DNA of 64,000 nucleotides from Tistrella mobilis (GCF_039634785.1 NZ_JBBIAB010000009.1:62001-126000), one strand, 5' to 3'. Positions 9,567-18,522 are shown, counted from the stretch's first letter. Made by a program: numbers and translations. Notes: a model not told the origin generated them from the letters alone.

Positions 9567-10484
9567 ATGGGCATCCGCAGCACACTCGCCGCCGGTCTGA
9601 TCGCCGGTCTGGCGTGGTCGGTTCCCGCCTCTGCGTCGTCCGGGACGGCATCTGCGCCTTTCGACCCGGCCATGGTTCACCCTGCCTGTTTCGACAGCCT
9701 GGTCTCGCAGGCCTATACCGGAGAGACGGCGCTGGAACGCCTGCCGCTGGCCGGCTGCCCCGGGAGCGAGATCGCGCCGGAGCCGCGCCAGGACATGATG
9801 GTGATGGTCCGCCCGCCGGCCGAGCCCGAGGGCAACAATCCCGGCGGCTGGTCGCGGGGCTGGGTGGGCAGCCGCCTGGTCGGCCGTTTCGATGGCGATC
9901 GGCTGGTCTATGATCTGGTCGAGAATGGTGGCGGTACGGGGGTGTTCTCGATGCTGCTGTCGGGGCGGCTTGCCACGGCGGAAGGCGTGCCGGTGCTGGA
10001 GGATCTGGTTCTGGCACCCGCGGGGGACCGCTGCAACGGGGGCATCCACACCGCAACCCGCATCGACGGCAGGGCGCTGGACGTGGCCCAGTGGGCGACC
10101 CCTTACGATCTGGTCTCGCTGATCCTGGGCCTGGCGCCGGATGACGCGCCCGACGGCGTGCCCGCGGCCCTGGGCAAGGCTGCCGAAGACCTGCCTTTCT
10201 GCGCCGCCTGCTGTGCCGGCACCGTGCTGCTGCGTCTCGACGCCGCCACGCTCGCCCCCCATGGCGGTGCCGCCGATGCGCCGCCGCTGCCGGGAGAGGT
10301 GGTGACGGTCACCGCCGACGGGCTTGGGGAATACGACGATCCCGCCAGCCGCTGTCTTGCCCGAACCCTGATCCCCGACGGGACCACCGATCCGCAGGCG
10401 GAGCTGTCCCTGCCCCTGGAGCGCCTGCCGGGGCTGAAGGCGGCACTGCTGTCCTGCACGACGGATAAATCACACAAAAAATAG
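9567..10484 (+). CDS. Exported Cys-rich protein of unknown function
   Basis: 305 residues, not recognised. It begins with a clear signal peptide (M-G-I-R-S-T, hydrophobic core, A-S-A-S cleavage region). The mature part holds eight cysteines, including an F-C-A-A-C-C cluster near residue 212, suggesting disulfides or metal binding outside the cytoplasm. Around residues 80-125 a G-W-V-G-S-R-L-V-G-R-F-D-G-D-R-L-V-Y segment looks like beta strands. It follows the LysR gene by 34 nt and precedes an orphan cysA by 111 bp. No domain family can be named; periplasmic location is inferred from the signal. Confidence 0.7.
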   Translation: MGIRSTLAAGLIAGLAWSVPASASSGTASAPFDPAMVHPACFDSLVSQAYTGETALERLPLAGCPGSEIAPEPRQDMMVMVRPPAEPEGNNPGGWSRGWVGSRLVGRFDGDRLVYDLVENGGGTGVFSMLLSGRLATAEGVPVLEDLVLAPAGDRCNGGIHTATRIDGRALDVAQWATPYDLVSLILGLAPDDAPDGVPAALGKAAEDLPFCAACCAGTVLLRLDAATLAPHGGAADAPPLPGEVVTVTADGLGEYDDPASRCLARTLIPDGTTDPQAELSLPLERLPGLKAALLSCTTDKSHKK

Positions 10485-10485
10485 C

Positions 10486-10514
10486 GTATATAAAAGATCG
10501 CATGGTCGATATAC
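10486..10514. promoter_or_regulatory. AT-rich promoter region of cysA with inverted repeat
   Basis: GTATAT at 10486-10491 and ATATAC at 10509-10514 form an inverted repeat with a 17-nt spacer, starting 2 nt after the stop of the exported-protein gene, in a stretch much richer in A and T than its surroundings. It is a likely promoter or operator for cysA; no regulator can be named. Confidence 0.35.
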
Positions 10515-10595
10515 GGTATGTGCGACTGTAAAATAATTTGACTCTCGCCCTTTCCCCACGGACAATTCGGTTCGTGGTGGAAAAGGACACGCACG

Positions 10596-11711
10596 ATGAT
10601 CGAGATCAAGGGCCTCTCCAAGCGGTTCAGCGGCTATGACGCGCTGGTCGATGTCGACCTGAACATCCGCGATGGTGAACTTGTGGCACTGCTCGGGCCG
10701 TCGGGGTCGGGCAAGACCACCCTTCTGCGCATCATTGCCGGGCTGGAGACCGCCGACCGTGGCGCGATCCGCTTCGGCGGCGAGGATGCGGGCCGCCTGG
10801 GCGCGCGCGAGCGCCGGGTGGGCTTCGTTTTCCAGCACTACGCGCTGTTCCGGCATATGACCGTCTTCGACAACGTCGCCTTCGGCCTGACGGTGCGGCC
10901 GCGCGCCAGCCGTCCGGGGCGGGCCGAGATTGCCGAGCGGGTCTCGTCGCTGCTGCGGATGGTGCAGCTGGAAAGCCTGGCGGACCGTTTCCCCAACCAG
11001 CTGTCGGGCGGCCAGCGGCAGCGCGTGGCGCTGGCGCGTGCGCTCGCCATCGAACCCCGGGTGCTGCTGCTCGACGAGCCCTTCGGCGCGCTCGACGCCA
11101 AGGTCCGCAAGGAGCTGCGCCGCTGGCTGCGCCGTCTGCACGACGATCTGGGCCTGACCGGTGTTTTCGTGACCCACGACCAGGAAGAGGCGCTGGAAGT
11201 CGCCGACCGGGTGGTGGTGATGTCCCAGGGCCGGATCGAACAGATCGGCACCCCGGCCGAGGTCTATGACCGGCCGGCGACGGCCTTCGTCTATCAGTTC
11301 TTCGGCAACGTCAACAAGCTGCCGGTGACGGTTGATGCAGGGCGCCTGAAGGTCGCGGGCGTCAGCGGGGCCGGCACGGCGGGGCTGCCGCTGCCGGCGG
11401 GGCTGGAGGCGACCCGCGCAGAACAGGGCACGCTCTATGTCCGGCCGCATGATCTGGCGGTGCTGCCGGCGGGCGCCGCCGATGCGCTGCCGGCGACCGT
11501 GCGCCATCTGGTGGCTTTCGGCGCCTCGGTGCGCATCGAACTCGACGTGCCCGGGCTGGATCTGGTCGAGGCCGAACTGCCGCGCGAGGAAGCCGACGCT
11601 CTCGGCCTCGCCAATGGCCGGACGGTCGCGCTCCGGGTCAAGCGGGGGCGGTTGTTTTTCGACGACGATACCGGCTGGGATGTCGGTCTGACCGAGCCGG
11701 TCGCCGCCTGA
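10596..11711 (+). CDS. cysA: Sulfate/thiosulfate ABC transporter ATPase (CysA), orphan
   Basis: 371 residues. Walker [10 protein letters not shown] near residue 34, signature L-S-G-G-Q-R-Q-R near 134, Walker [12 protein letters not shown], and the CysA-type segment [22 protein letters not shown] after the H-loop. A C-terminal TOBE-like domain follows. In the family it powers sulfate/thiosulfate import with CysT, CysW and a binding protein (Sbp/CysP). None of those partners is encoded in this window, so this copy must work with permeases encoded elsewhere or has another role. Its stop is 6 nt from the convergent HEAT protein gene. Confidence 0.88.
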   Translation: MIEIKGLSKRFSGYDALVDVDLNIRDGELVALLGPSGSGKTTLLRIIAGLETADRGAIRFGGEDAGRLGARERRVGFVFQHYALFRHMTVFDNVAFGLTVRPRASRPGRAEIAERVSSLLRMVQLESLADRFPNQLSGGQRQRVALARALAIEPRVLLLDEPFGALDAKVRKELRRWLRRLHDDLGLTGVFVTHDQEEALEVADRVVVMSQGRIEQIGTPAEVYDRPATAFVYQFFGNVNKLPVTVDAGRLKVAGVSGAGTAGLPLPAGLEATRAEQGTLYVRPHDLAVLPAGAADALPATVRHLVAFGASVRIELDVPGLDLVEAELPREEADALGLANGRTVALRVKRGRLFFDDDTGWDVGLTEPVAA

Positions 11712-11717
11712 CCCGCG

Positions 11718-12467
11718 TCACGCCCGGATCGAGCGCAGCCCCCGCCGGCAGATCCTGGCCGTGGCAGGGCAGGGGCTTTCAGTCTGCCAGCGGCCGGTGA
11801 GCGCCAGCACCGTCTCGGGCCGGTCCTTGGCGGCATCGTTCAGCCAGTTGCCGACCGAGTCCTGCACACAGGTTTCAGGGTCCGCCTTCAGCGGCTCTAG
11901 CAGGGCGAAGCCCGGGGTCGGGTCCGCCTTCAGCGGTTTCAGATGGGCACACCAGACCCCGCGCGGCCGGGTCGCCTCGCTCGCGAAGCGGCGCAGGCGC
12001 GGCGAGGTCTCTGCCGTCCAGGGCATCAGCGCGGCGATGGCACCCGGAATATCGGCGGCGATCCGGTCACGGATCGCCAGCCAGGCCCATTCCCTGACGC
12101 CGAAATGGCCGTCGTCGGCGAAGGGGCGGATGGCCTCGCACCAGAGGTCGTGATCTGCGGGGGCGGTCCGGCCCACGGCGAAACAGGCCCAGCCGCGCAC
12201 GGTATCCGATGGGTGATCGGCCAGGTGCCGGATCACCTCGGGCCCATAGCGGCCGATGATCAGCTCCGCCGCCAGCGCCATGCGCCGCGAGATGCCGAGT
12301 GCCGCCGCCGCATCCATCGCCTGCAGCACCTGACCACCGGCATCGGGGAAGACCGACCGCATCAGGATCGCGAAATCGACCGCAAGGCATTCGGCAAGGG
12401 TCGTGGCGGCAACCTCTCCGGCATTCAGCGCGGCATGGCGGTCGGGGGAGAGGGCCGTCGGCTTCAT
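11718..12467 (-). CDS. AlkD-like HEAT-repeat protein (DNA alkylation repair family)
   Basis: 249 residues from the ATG at 12467, which overlaps the upstream marR stop as ATGA. It is almost all alpha-helical with HEAT-like repeats; the late segments R-R-F-A-S-E-A-T-R-P-R-G-V-W and D-S-V-G-N-W-L-N-D-A-A-K-D resemble the AlkC/AlkD family that removes alkylated bases. A small internal duplication (P-L-K-A-D-P twice within 17 residues) lies near residue 180. Repair activity is inferred from family only. Translational coupling to a MarR gene suggests induction by a small-molecule or oxidative signal. Confidence 0.75.
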   Translation of the reverse strand: MKPTALSPDRHAALNAGEVAATTLAECLAVDFAILMRSVFPDAGGQVLQAMDAAAALGISRRMALAAELIIGRYGPEVIRHLADHPSDTVRGWACFAVGRTAPADHDLWCEAIRPFADDGHFGVREWAWLAIRDRIAADIPGAIAALMPWTAETSPRLRRFASEATRPRGVWCAHLKPLKADPTPGFALLEPLKADPETCVQDSVGNWLNDAAKDRPETVLALTGRWQTESPCPATARICRRGLRSIRA

Positions 12468-12964
12468 GATCCGTCCTCGCTGGCAAGACCTGCTCTCAAC
12501 TTGCCGAGCAGCCTGACAAGGTCTGCCTGCTCTTCCGCCGAAAGCCCCGCCGTCAGTCCGGCGATCCAGCCGGCATGCTCCTGGAAGGCCTTGGCCGTCA
12601 CCGCTTCGCCGGATGTCGTCAGCATCACCCTGACCCGTCTGCGATCCTCGGGATCGGCCGTGCGCCGGACAAGACCGTCGCGCTCCAGCCCGTCGAGCAG
12701 ACCGGTGATCGTGCCACGGGTCACGCCGGCCCGATCGGCCAGGACATGCGGTGCCAGCCCGTCCGTCCGGTCGCGGAGCAGGAAGAGCAGCACGAACCTG
12801 CCCTCCGAGAGGCCATGGCTGCCGAGCCGGATGGCGCAGTCGCGATCGATGGCCCGCGCCGTCGACAGCAGCTCCATGCAGGTCCGGAGCCCGTCGAGCC
12901 CGGTGAGGCCCCGTCGTCGGCTCTCGTCGATCAGGGCCTGATATTTGGTGTCCAGTCGTCTCAT
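12464..12964 (-). CDS. MarR-family transcriptional regulator
   Basis: 166 residues. The winged helix is clear: L-A-P-H-V-L-A-D-R-A-G-V-T-R-G-T-I-T-G-L-L-D-G-L-E recognition region, then L-V-R-R-T-A-D-P-E-D-R-R-R-V-R-V-M-L-T wing near residues 85-115. It overlaps the AlkD-like gene by 4 nt, so the two are co-translated. Directly upstream lies an AT-rich cluster of interleaved palindromes, most likely its own operator. The hydrolase stop is only 33 nt upstream, so read-through from the monooxygenase operon is also possible. Confidence 0.9.
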   Translation of the reverse strand: MRRLDTKYQALIDESRRRGLTGLDGLRTCMELLSTARAIDRDCAIRLGSHGLSEGRFVLLFLLRDRTDGLAPHVLADRAGVTRGTITGLLDGLERDGLVRRTADPEDRRRVRVMLTTSGEAVTAKAFQEHAGWIAGLTAGLSAEEQADLVRLLGKLRAGLASEDGS

Positions 12965-12970
12965 AAGGCG

Positions 12971-12992
12971 CCATATAATATGGTGCCATATG
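12971..12992. promoter_or_regulatory. Interleaved palindromes, MarR operator candidate
   Basis: CCATAT-A-ATATGG (12971-12983) and ATATGG-TG-CCATAT (12978-12991) share their middle half-site, giving three phased half-sites; CATATG ends the cluster at 12992. The cluster fills the 33-nt gap just upstream of the marR start and stands out as AT-rich in a GC-rich region. It probably overlaps the promoter or early leader of marR, giving autorepression. Confidence 0.6.
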
Positions 12993-12997
12993 AAAGA

Positions 12998-13948
12998 TCA
13001 AGCCCGCTGCGTCGCGTTGCGGATCAGGGTCTCGACCGCATCCGGTGCGGTCACCGGCAGCATGTGTCCGCCGTCGATCAGGGTCAGCTGCAGCGCCGGC
13101 AGCTTTGCCTGCAGGGCCTGGCCATGGGCGCGCCAGTCGAGGATCCGGTCGCCGCGGGCGAAGATCATGTGGACGGGCAGAGCGATGCCGGGATAGCGGG
13201 CCGCCATGGCGGGCAGGTCGTCATTGGCCGCCACCATGTCGATCGAGGCCGAGCGGAAGGCTTTGGGCCTGAGGCCGAGAAGGCCGCCGCCGGCGATCGC
13301 AAAGTCCGCGGGAACCGGATCGGGGCCGAACACCTCGTCCAGGACCTTGCGGCCGCGGAGGAAGGACATCGGCGTCGCCATCGTCCAGGCGACCAGCCGA
13401 CGGGCGATATCCGAGCGGATCGCCAGCCCCTTGAAGATGTCGGGGGGCGTCTCCTGCGGGTGGGTGAGAGCGGCGATCAGCGCCACACCCGAAATCGTCT
13501 CCGGATGATCCAGCGCCACGCCCAGCGCGATCGCGCCGCCGAGCGAATGGCCGACCAGCAGCGGCGGACGCGGCAGCTTCAGCGCCCGGATGAAATCCGC
13601 GATCACGCCGGCCTGGGCCAGCACATTGGCGGGCGCGTCGTCGGGACGGGTGGAATGGCCGGAGCCCGGCCGGTCGACCACGATCACCCGGTGATCGGTC
13701 CGAAGCCGGCCGAGCAGGCTGTGGGTGAAGTGATGCATCTGGCCGCCGAGCCCATGAACCATCACCACCGCCGGCCGGTCGTCGTCCGGGCCGGTGCCGT
13801 CGTCCAGATAGTGCAGGCGATTGCCCCGGACATCCATGAACCGGCCGCGTGGCGGCAGCGCCTTCTCCACCCGGCTGGCCGTCCAGCCGGTGAACAGGGC
13901 GAGCCCGCCGCCGGTCGCAGCCAGCGCGATGATCGTTTGCAGAAGCAT
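12998..13948 (-). CDS. Alpha/beta hydrolase partnered with Baeyer-Villiger monooxygenase
   Basis: 316 residues from the ATG at 13948, which overlaps the upstream monooxygenase stop by one base. One N-terminal hydrophobic helix (about residues 4-22) suggests membrane anchoring. The hydrolase core has the oxyanion segment V-M-V-H-G-L-G-G, the nucleophile elbow G-H-S-L-G-G near residue 135, an acid in F-A-R-G-D-R-I and a catalytic histidine in D-G-G-H-M-L-P. The coupling to a flavin monooxygenase suggests it cleaves the ester that enzyme makes from a ketone; this is inference from context. Confidence 0.87.
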   Translation of the reverse strand: MLLQTIIALAATGGGLALFTGWTASRVEKALPPRGRFMDVRGNRLHYLDDGTGPDDDRPAVVMVHGLGGQMHHFTHSLLGRLRTDHRVIVVDRPGSGHSTRPDDAPANVLAQAGVIADFIRALKLPRPPLLVGHSLGGAIALGVALDHPETISGVALIAALTHPQETPPDIFKGLAIRSDIARRLVAWTMATPMSFLRGRKVLDEVFGPDPVPADFAIAGGGLLGLRPKAFRSASIDMVAANDDLPAMAARYPGIALPVHMIFARGDRILDWRAHGQALQAKLPALQLTLIDGGHMLPVTAPDAVETLIRNATQRA

Positions 13949-15465
13949 CAGCCTGCACCTCCCGCATCTCTGCGCTGCCCGAAGGCAAGGTTGTCGTCGA
14001 CCACCGAACCGTAGCGCAGTGCGGCCATATCGAGGAGATAGTTCTGATTGAGCCGCCAGGGCTTGCGGTCGCCCTGACGAGGCAGGTCCGCGGCTGCCCG
14101 GCGGACATAGCCCGAGGCGAGGTCGATCGCCGGCCGGGTGGCGAGGCCGGGCGCGGGCGGGCGGGGCATGAACCAGTCGGCCCCCCTGGCATCCATGCGG
14201 CGGATCAGCCGGCAGAGATGCTGCGCGGTCAGCTCGCATTTCAGCGTCCAGGATGCGTTGGTGTAGCCGAGGGCCAGCGCGAAATTGGGCACGCCGCTCA
14301 ACATCATGCCCTTGTACGAGGTCGTTTCCCCCACCCGCACCGGCCGGCCGTCGACCGAGAGGGTGATATGGGCGAGCAGCTTCATCCGGAGGCCGGTGGC
14401 TGCGACCACGATATCGGCCGCCAGCTCTTCGCCCGAGGTGAGGCGGAGGCCGGTTTCGGTGAAGCGCTCGATGCCATCGGTGACGACCGAGGCGGTGCCG
14501 GCCCGGATCGCCCGGAACAGATCGCCGTCCGGTACCAGACAGAGCCGCTGATCCCAGGGGTCGTAAGCCGGCGTGAAGTGGCGATCCTGGTCGGGGCCCA
14601 GCTGATGGCGCACGCCGGCCAGGATCTTCGACTTCACCAGCGCCGGCTTCCTGCGGGCGAGGTTGTAGAAATAGATCGACAGCAGCACGTTCTTCCACCG
14701 GGCCGCCCGGAAGGCGAGACGTTCCGGAAGATGGCGGCGCAGCCAGCCTGCCGCAGCGTCCCGGGATGGCCGTGCGACGATATAGGTGGGGGAGCGCTGC
14801 AGCATGGTGACATGCGCCGCACTTTCCGCCAGGGCCGGCACCAGGGTGACGGCCGTGGCGCCGCTGCCGATCACCACCACCCGCTTGCCCCGATGGTCCA
14901 GATCCGCCGGCCAGTCCTGGGGATGGATGATGCGGCCGCGAAAATCCGCCATGCCCGGCCAGTCGGGCATATGACCCGCCGCATAGTCGTAATAGCCGCT
15001 GCAGGCATAGAGCACCCGGCAGATGAAACGGCGCGGGCGCCGCTCGGGCCCGGCTTCCACAAGCACCCGCCAGCGGGCTGTCGCACTGTCCCAGTCGGCG
15101 GAGACGACCCGGTGGCCGAACAGGATCCGCCGGTCGATGCCGAATTCGGCGGCCGTGTCGCGCACATAGTCGCGGATCGAGGGGCCGTCGGCGAAAACCT
15201 TGTCGCCGATCCAGGGGCGGAAGCCGAAGCCCAGGGTGTACATGTCGCTGTCGGAGCGGATGCCGGGATAGCGGAACAGATCCCAGGTGCCGCCGATCGC
15301 ATCGCGGGCTTCCAGGATGGCATAATCGATGCCGGGGCAGCGGGTCTGGAGGTGGTAGCCGGCGGCGATGCCCGACAGGCCGGCGCCGATCACCAGGACG
15401 TCGACGGCGCGCAGGTCAACGGCTTCGGCCCCGGCATTGCCGGAACCGATCGTGGTGGTGTCCAT
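13948..15465 (-). CDS. Flavin monooxygenase, Baeyer-Villiger type (EthA-like)
   Basis: 505 residues. N-terminal FAD site V-I-G-A-G-L-S-G-I near residue 27, second Rossmann motif V-V-I-G-S-G-A-T-A near 195, and between them the Baeyer-Villiger fingerprint F-R-G-R-I-I-H-P-Q-D-W-P. The run I-G-G-T-W-D-L-F-R-Y-P-G is also typical of this clade. Such enzymes use NADPH and O2 to insert oxygen next to a carbonyl or oxidise sulfur. It is translationally linked to an alpha/beta hydrolase and faces a TetR gene, as in mycobacterial ethA-ethR. The substrate is unknown. Confidence 0.9.
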   Translation of the reverse strand: MDTTTIGSGNAGAEAVDLRAVDVLVIGAGLSGIAAGYHLQTRCPGIDYAILEARDAIGGTWDLFRYPGIRSDSDMYTLGFGFRPWIGDKVFADGPSIRDYVRDTAAEFGIDRRILFGHRVVSADWDSATARWRVLVEAGPERRPRRFICRVLYACSGYYDYAAGHMPDWPGMADFRGRIIHPQDWPADLDHRGKRVVVIGSGATAVTLVPALAESAAHVTMLQRSPTYIVARPSRDAAAGWLRRHLPERLAFRAARWKNVLLSIYFYNLARRKPALVKSKILAGVRHQLGPDQDRHFTPAYDPWDQRLCLVPDGDLFRAIRAGTASVVTDGIERFTETGLRLTSGEELAADIVVAATGLRMKLLAHITLSVDGRPVRVGETTSYKGMMLSGVPNFALALGYTNASWTLKCELTAQHLCRLIRRMDARGADWFMPRPPAPGLATRPAIDLASGYVRRAAADLPRQGDRKPWRLNQNYLLDMAALRYGSVVDDNLAFGQRRDAGGAG

Positions 15466-15576
15466 GAACGGGTATCCTCCCTGGGCATCGCGGGACGGGC
15501 CGGATGCTTCGGGCGGGGCCCTGCCGGTCTCTCTGATCCGCGACGATCTGCATGTTACGCTTGCACGAAGGTCAGC

Positions 15577-15594
15577 CTAAGGTGTTTACCTTAG
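15577..15594. promoter_or_regulatory. TetR operator between monooxygenase and tetR
   Basis: CTAAGGT-GTTT-ACCTTAG, a perfect 7-4-7 inverted repeat of 18 bp, 31 nt upstream of the tetR start and 111 nt upstream of the monooxygenase start. Size and symmetry fit a TetR dimer site controlling both directions. Confidence 0.7.
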
Positions 15595-15625
15595 ACGAGT
15601 CAACACGTGCCGCAGGAGGATCCGG

Positions 15626-16297
15626 ATGGCGACGACGGCAGGGCGCAGGTCGGGAACGCGACAGCGGATCCTGGAGACCTGTCGGGAGCTGTTCAACCGG
15701 CGGGGGACGGCGGACATCACCACCGCCGAGATCGCGGCGGCGGTGGGCATCAACGAGGGCAACCTCTATTACCACTTCAAGCGCAAGGAGCAGATCCTCG
15801 AGACCCTGTTCGCGGCTTTCGCGGCCGAGCTGCGCGAGGTGGCGGCGGCCGATCTGGCGGAGGGCGAGGCCGAGACCCGGGCCGCGCGGTATTTCCGCGG
15901 CTGGTTCGGCCTGATGTGGGAATGGCGGTTCTTCTACCGGGATGCCATGGTCGTCCGCAGGCTGGCCCCGGGCCTGCAGGCCGAACTGGAAAGGCTGGCC
16001 GATGAGGGCCAGGCGGATCTGCGCCGGGCGCTGCGGTCGATGGCGGCAAACGGGCTGATCGTGGCCGATGACGACGAACTGGAGCGGATGATGGTCAACG
16101 CCTGGATCGTCGCGACCTACTGGATCGACTATCTGCGCATGCGCCACGGCGTCGGCGACATCACCCGCCGGCATCTCGACTGGGGCGCCTGGCAGCTGAT
16201 GGGCATCTTCGAGCCCTATCTCACGGCCGAGGGCCGCCGGCTGCTGGCGGCGGCAGGCGGCGTGCGTCCCGGGCCGGTTCCGGAGGGGCAGGCTTAG
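15626..16297 (+). CDS. TetR/AcrR-family regulator
   Basis: 223 residues. The N-terminal domain shows R-Q-R-I-L-E-T-C-R-E-L-F-N-R-R-G, then D-I-T-T-A-E-I-A-A-A-V-G-I-N-E-G-N-L-Y-Y-H-F-K-R-K-E, the TetR helix-turn-helix about residues 12-58. The C-terminal ligand domain is rich in aromatic residues. AGGAGG precedes the ATG. It faces the EthA-like monooxygenase and hydrolase, with an 18-bp palindrome in between, so it most likely represses them until a ligand (perhaps the ketone substrate) binds. Its stop overlaps the convergent DUF454 gene by 4 nt. Confidence 0.92.
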   Translation: MATTAGRRSGTRQRILETCRELFNRRGTADITTAEIAAAVGINEGNLYYHFKRKEQILETLFAAFAAELREVAAADLAEGEAETRAARYFRGWFGLMWEWRFFYRDAMVVRRLAPGLQAELERLADEGQADLRRALRSMAANGLIVADDDELERMMVNAWIVATYWIDYLRMRHGVGDITRRHLDWGAWQLMGIFEPYLTAEGRRLLAAAGGVRPGPVPEGQA

Positions 16298-16743
16298 TCC
16301 TCCGGGCGCAGCACCAGCCAGGTGGCGACGGGGATAAGGATGGCCGCGGTCCCGGCCAGCACCATGGTCGGTGCGCCGAGCGCCCAGGAAAGGGCCAGGC
16401 CGGCCGCCATCGCGACCACGGCCGCGATCTTCGCCTTGCGCGACACGATCCCCCGCTCGCGCCAGGCGCGGATCGAGGGGCCGTAGCGGGGATGTTCCAG
16501 CAGCCGGCGGGCGAGTTCCGGATCGGCGCGCATGAAGCAGGCGACGGCCAGGATCAGGAAGATGGTGGTCGGCATCAGCGGCAAGACCGCGCCGATTGCC
16601 CCCAGCCCGACGCAGATCCAGCCGGCGATGCGCAGCAGCCGGGCGCGGGGATGCGGCGGCGCGGCTTCCCCATCGGGCGCGGCCGCCTCTGGCCCGCGCT
16701 CGTCGGCCGTGTCGCGCAACATCGGGTCCGGCTCCGTCGTCAT
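16294..16743 (-). CDS. DUF454 (YbaN-like) inner-membrane protein
   Basis: 149 residues. After a charged N-terminus it has the family core G-W-I-C-V-G-L-G-A-I-G-A-V-L-P-L-M-P-T-T-I-F-L-I-L-A with the invariant L-P-x-x-P-T-T, then the cytoplasmic L-L-E-H-P-R-Y-G-P-S-I-R-A-W-R motif and two more hydrophobic segments. Function of the family is unknown. It lies downstream of the catalase on the same strand but is separated by 188 bp containing three stem-loops, so it probably has its own promoter. Confidence 0.88.
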   Translation of the reverse strand: MTTEPDPMLRDTADERGPEAAAPDGEAAPPHPRARLLRIAGWICVGLGAIGAVLPLMPTTIFLILAVACFMRADPELARRLLEHPRYGPSIRAWRERGIVSRKAKIAAVVAMAAGLALSWALGAPTMVLAGTAAILIPVATWLVLRPED

Positions 16744-16758
16744 GGGTGGAGAGTAGGC

Positions 16759-16916
16759 CGCACGGCCGGTCGCGGCAACAACCGGCCGTGCGACGATCTC
16801 CCGCAGGGACCGGGAGGCAGGCGATCCCTGCGGGCGGCGGCGGACATCCGGGCGGGCACACGGAGGAAACCGCCGCCGCCGCCATCCCCCCGGGGCGCAA
16901 TCGGGGGGTGGGATGG
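16759..16916 (-). terminator. Three stem-loops downstream of catalase
   Basis: The catalase-DUF454 gap has three inverted repeats: CGCACGGCCGGT / ACCGGCCGTGCG (16759-16770 with 16781-16792), CCCGCAGGGA / TCCCTGCGGG (16800-16809 with 16825-16834), and CCATCCC / GGGATGG (16882-16888 with 16910-16916). None has a long T tract on the minus strand, so at least one may stabilise the mRNA end or act as a Rho-assisted terminator. Confidence 0.4.
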
Positions 16917-16931
16917 CAGGTCAGGCAAAGG

Positions 16932-18434
16932 TTATTCGGCCGCGTCCCTGAGGCTCAGACCCAGCCGTGCGGCGACCCCGGCGCCATAGGCGGGATCGGC
17001 CTTGGCGAAATGGCCGATCTGGCGGCGCTGGATGTCTTCAGACACCGGGGCCATGGCACCGGCGATCGCGGTCATCAGGCGGTCTTGTTCGGCCTCGCTC
17101 ATCAGCCGGAACAGATCGCCGGCCTGGGTGTAATCGTCATTGCCCTCGCGATGGCTGTAGCGGTCGGCCGGGCCGTCGAGCGGCAGGGGCGGTTCGCCGG
17201 CAGCCGGATCCTCGACCGGCCCGCCGAAGCCGTTCGGCTCGTAATTGGGCTGCCGGCCACCATTGTCGTCGAAGCGCATGGCGCCGTCGCGATGGGCGGG
17301 ATGCGCCTGGACGACCGGCCGGTTCACCGGCAGCTGGTCGGCATTCACCCCCACCCGATACCGATGCGCATCGCCATAGGCGAAGAGCCGGGCCTGGAGC
17401 ATGCGATCGGGCGAGGCGGTGATGCCGGGCACGAGATTGCCGGGGCTGAAGATCGACTGCTCGATTTCGGCGAAATAGTTCTCAGGGTTCCGGTTCAACT
17501 CGACGACGCCGACCTCGATCAGCGGGAAATCCGCATGCGGCCAGACCTTGGTCAGGTCGAAGGGGTCATAGGGCGTCTGCCGTGCCTCGGCCTCGGTCAT
17601 CACCTGGATCATCATCCGCCAGCGCGGATAGTCGCCGCGCTCGATCGCGTCGTAGAGATCCGCCTGATGGCTCTCGCGGTCGCGGCCGATGATGTCGGCC
17701 GCGACCGCATCGGTGATGTTGCGGATACCCTGCATGGATTTCAGGTGGAACTTCACCCACACCCGCTCACCGGCGGCATTGACCAGACCGAAGGTGTGGC
17801 TGCCGAAGCCGTGCTGGTGACGATAGGTGGCCGGCAGGCCGCGATCCGAGAACAGGATCGTCACCTGGTGCAGGCTTTCGGGGCTGCGCGACCAGAAATC
17901 CCACATGGCGGTGGGATTGCGCAGATTGGTCCGCGGATCGCGCTTCTGGGTGTGGATGAAATCGGGGAATTTCAGCGGGTCGCGGATGAAGAAGATCGGC
18001 GTGTTATTGCCGACCAGATCCCAGTTGCCTTCGTCGGTATAGAACTTGACCGCGAAGCCGCGCACATCGCGCTCGGCATCGGCGGCGCCGCGCTCGCCGG
18101 CCACGGTCGAGAACCGGATCAGCAGCGGGGTCTCTTTGCCCACCTCTGCGAAGATCTTCGCCTTGCTGTAGCGGGTGACGTCGTTGGTGATGGTCAGCCT
18201 GCCGAAGGCACCGGAGCCCTTGGCATGAACCACGCGCTCGGGGATGCGCTCGCGGTTGAAATGCGCCAGCTTCTCGATCAGGTGGACGTCGTCGAGCGTG
18301 ACCGGGCCGCGGCGGCCGGCGGTGCGGCTGTACTGGTTGCTGGCAACCGGCGCACCGGCGGCGGTGGTCAGGGTCGGTCGGGTGGTCTGATCAGCCCGGG
18401 TATTTTTGGCCGCGTCGTCCTTGGGCGTGCTCAT
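16932..18434 (-). CDS. katA: Monofunctional haem catalase
   Basis: 500 residues from the ATG at 18434 (a GAGGAGG ribosome site is upstream; an earlier in-frame ATG would add an atypical tail). It has the distal histidine block [15 protein letters not shown] near residue 65, the F-S-T-V-A-G-E-R-G segment, and the proximal haem-ligand motif [16 protein letters not shown] with its tyrosine. It is a small-subunit catalase that dismutates hydrogen peroxide in the cytoplasm. A near-consensus OxyR site is about 90-125 bp upstream, and an oxyR gene lies 8 kb away. Confidence 0.95.
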   Translation of the reverse strand: MSTPKDDAAKNTRADQTTRPTLTTAAGAPVASNQYSRTAGRRGPVTLDDVHLIEKLAHFNRERIPERVVHAKGSGAFGRLTITNDVTRYSKAKIFAEVGKETPLLIRFSTVAGERGAADAERDVRGFAVKFYTDEGNWDLVGNNTPIFFIRDPLKFPDFIHTQKRDPRTNLRNPTAMWDFWSRSPESLHQVTILFSDRGLPATYRHQHGFGSHTFGLVNAAGERVWVKFHLKSMQGIRNITDAVAADIIGRDRESHQADLYDAIERGDYPRWRMMIQVMTEAEARQTPYDPFDLTKVWPHADFPLIEVGVVELNRNPENYFAEIEQSIFSPGNLVPGITASPDRMLQARLFAYGDAHRYRVGVNADQLPVNRPVVQAHPAHRDGAMRFDDNGGRQPNYEPNGFGGPVEDPAAGEPPLPLDGPADRYSHREGNDDYTQAGDLFRLMSEAEQDRLMTAIAGAMAPVSEDIQRRQIGHFAKADPAYGAGVAARLGLSLRDAAE

Positions 18435-18522
18435 GGGGTCTGCCTCCTCACATGCATCCGGCATCGGCTTGTCGCCATCTGCCCTCGCCTGTGATCCTGC
18501 GACCTCTGGATAAATAGTGGAA

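Noticed and set aside
11967-12467. Sign of frameshift in the AlkD-like gene because of the repeated P-L-K-A-D-P
   Set aside because: The frame stays open to a normal stop and the duplication is a multiple of three, so it is an internal repeat, not a break.
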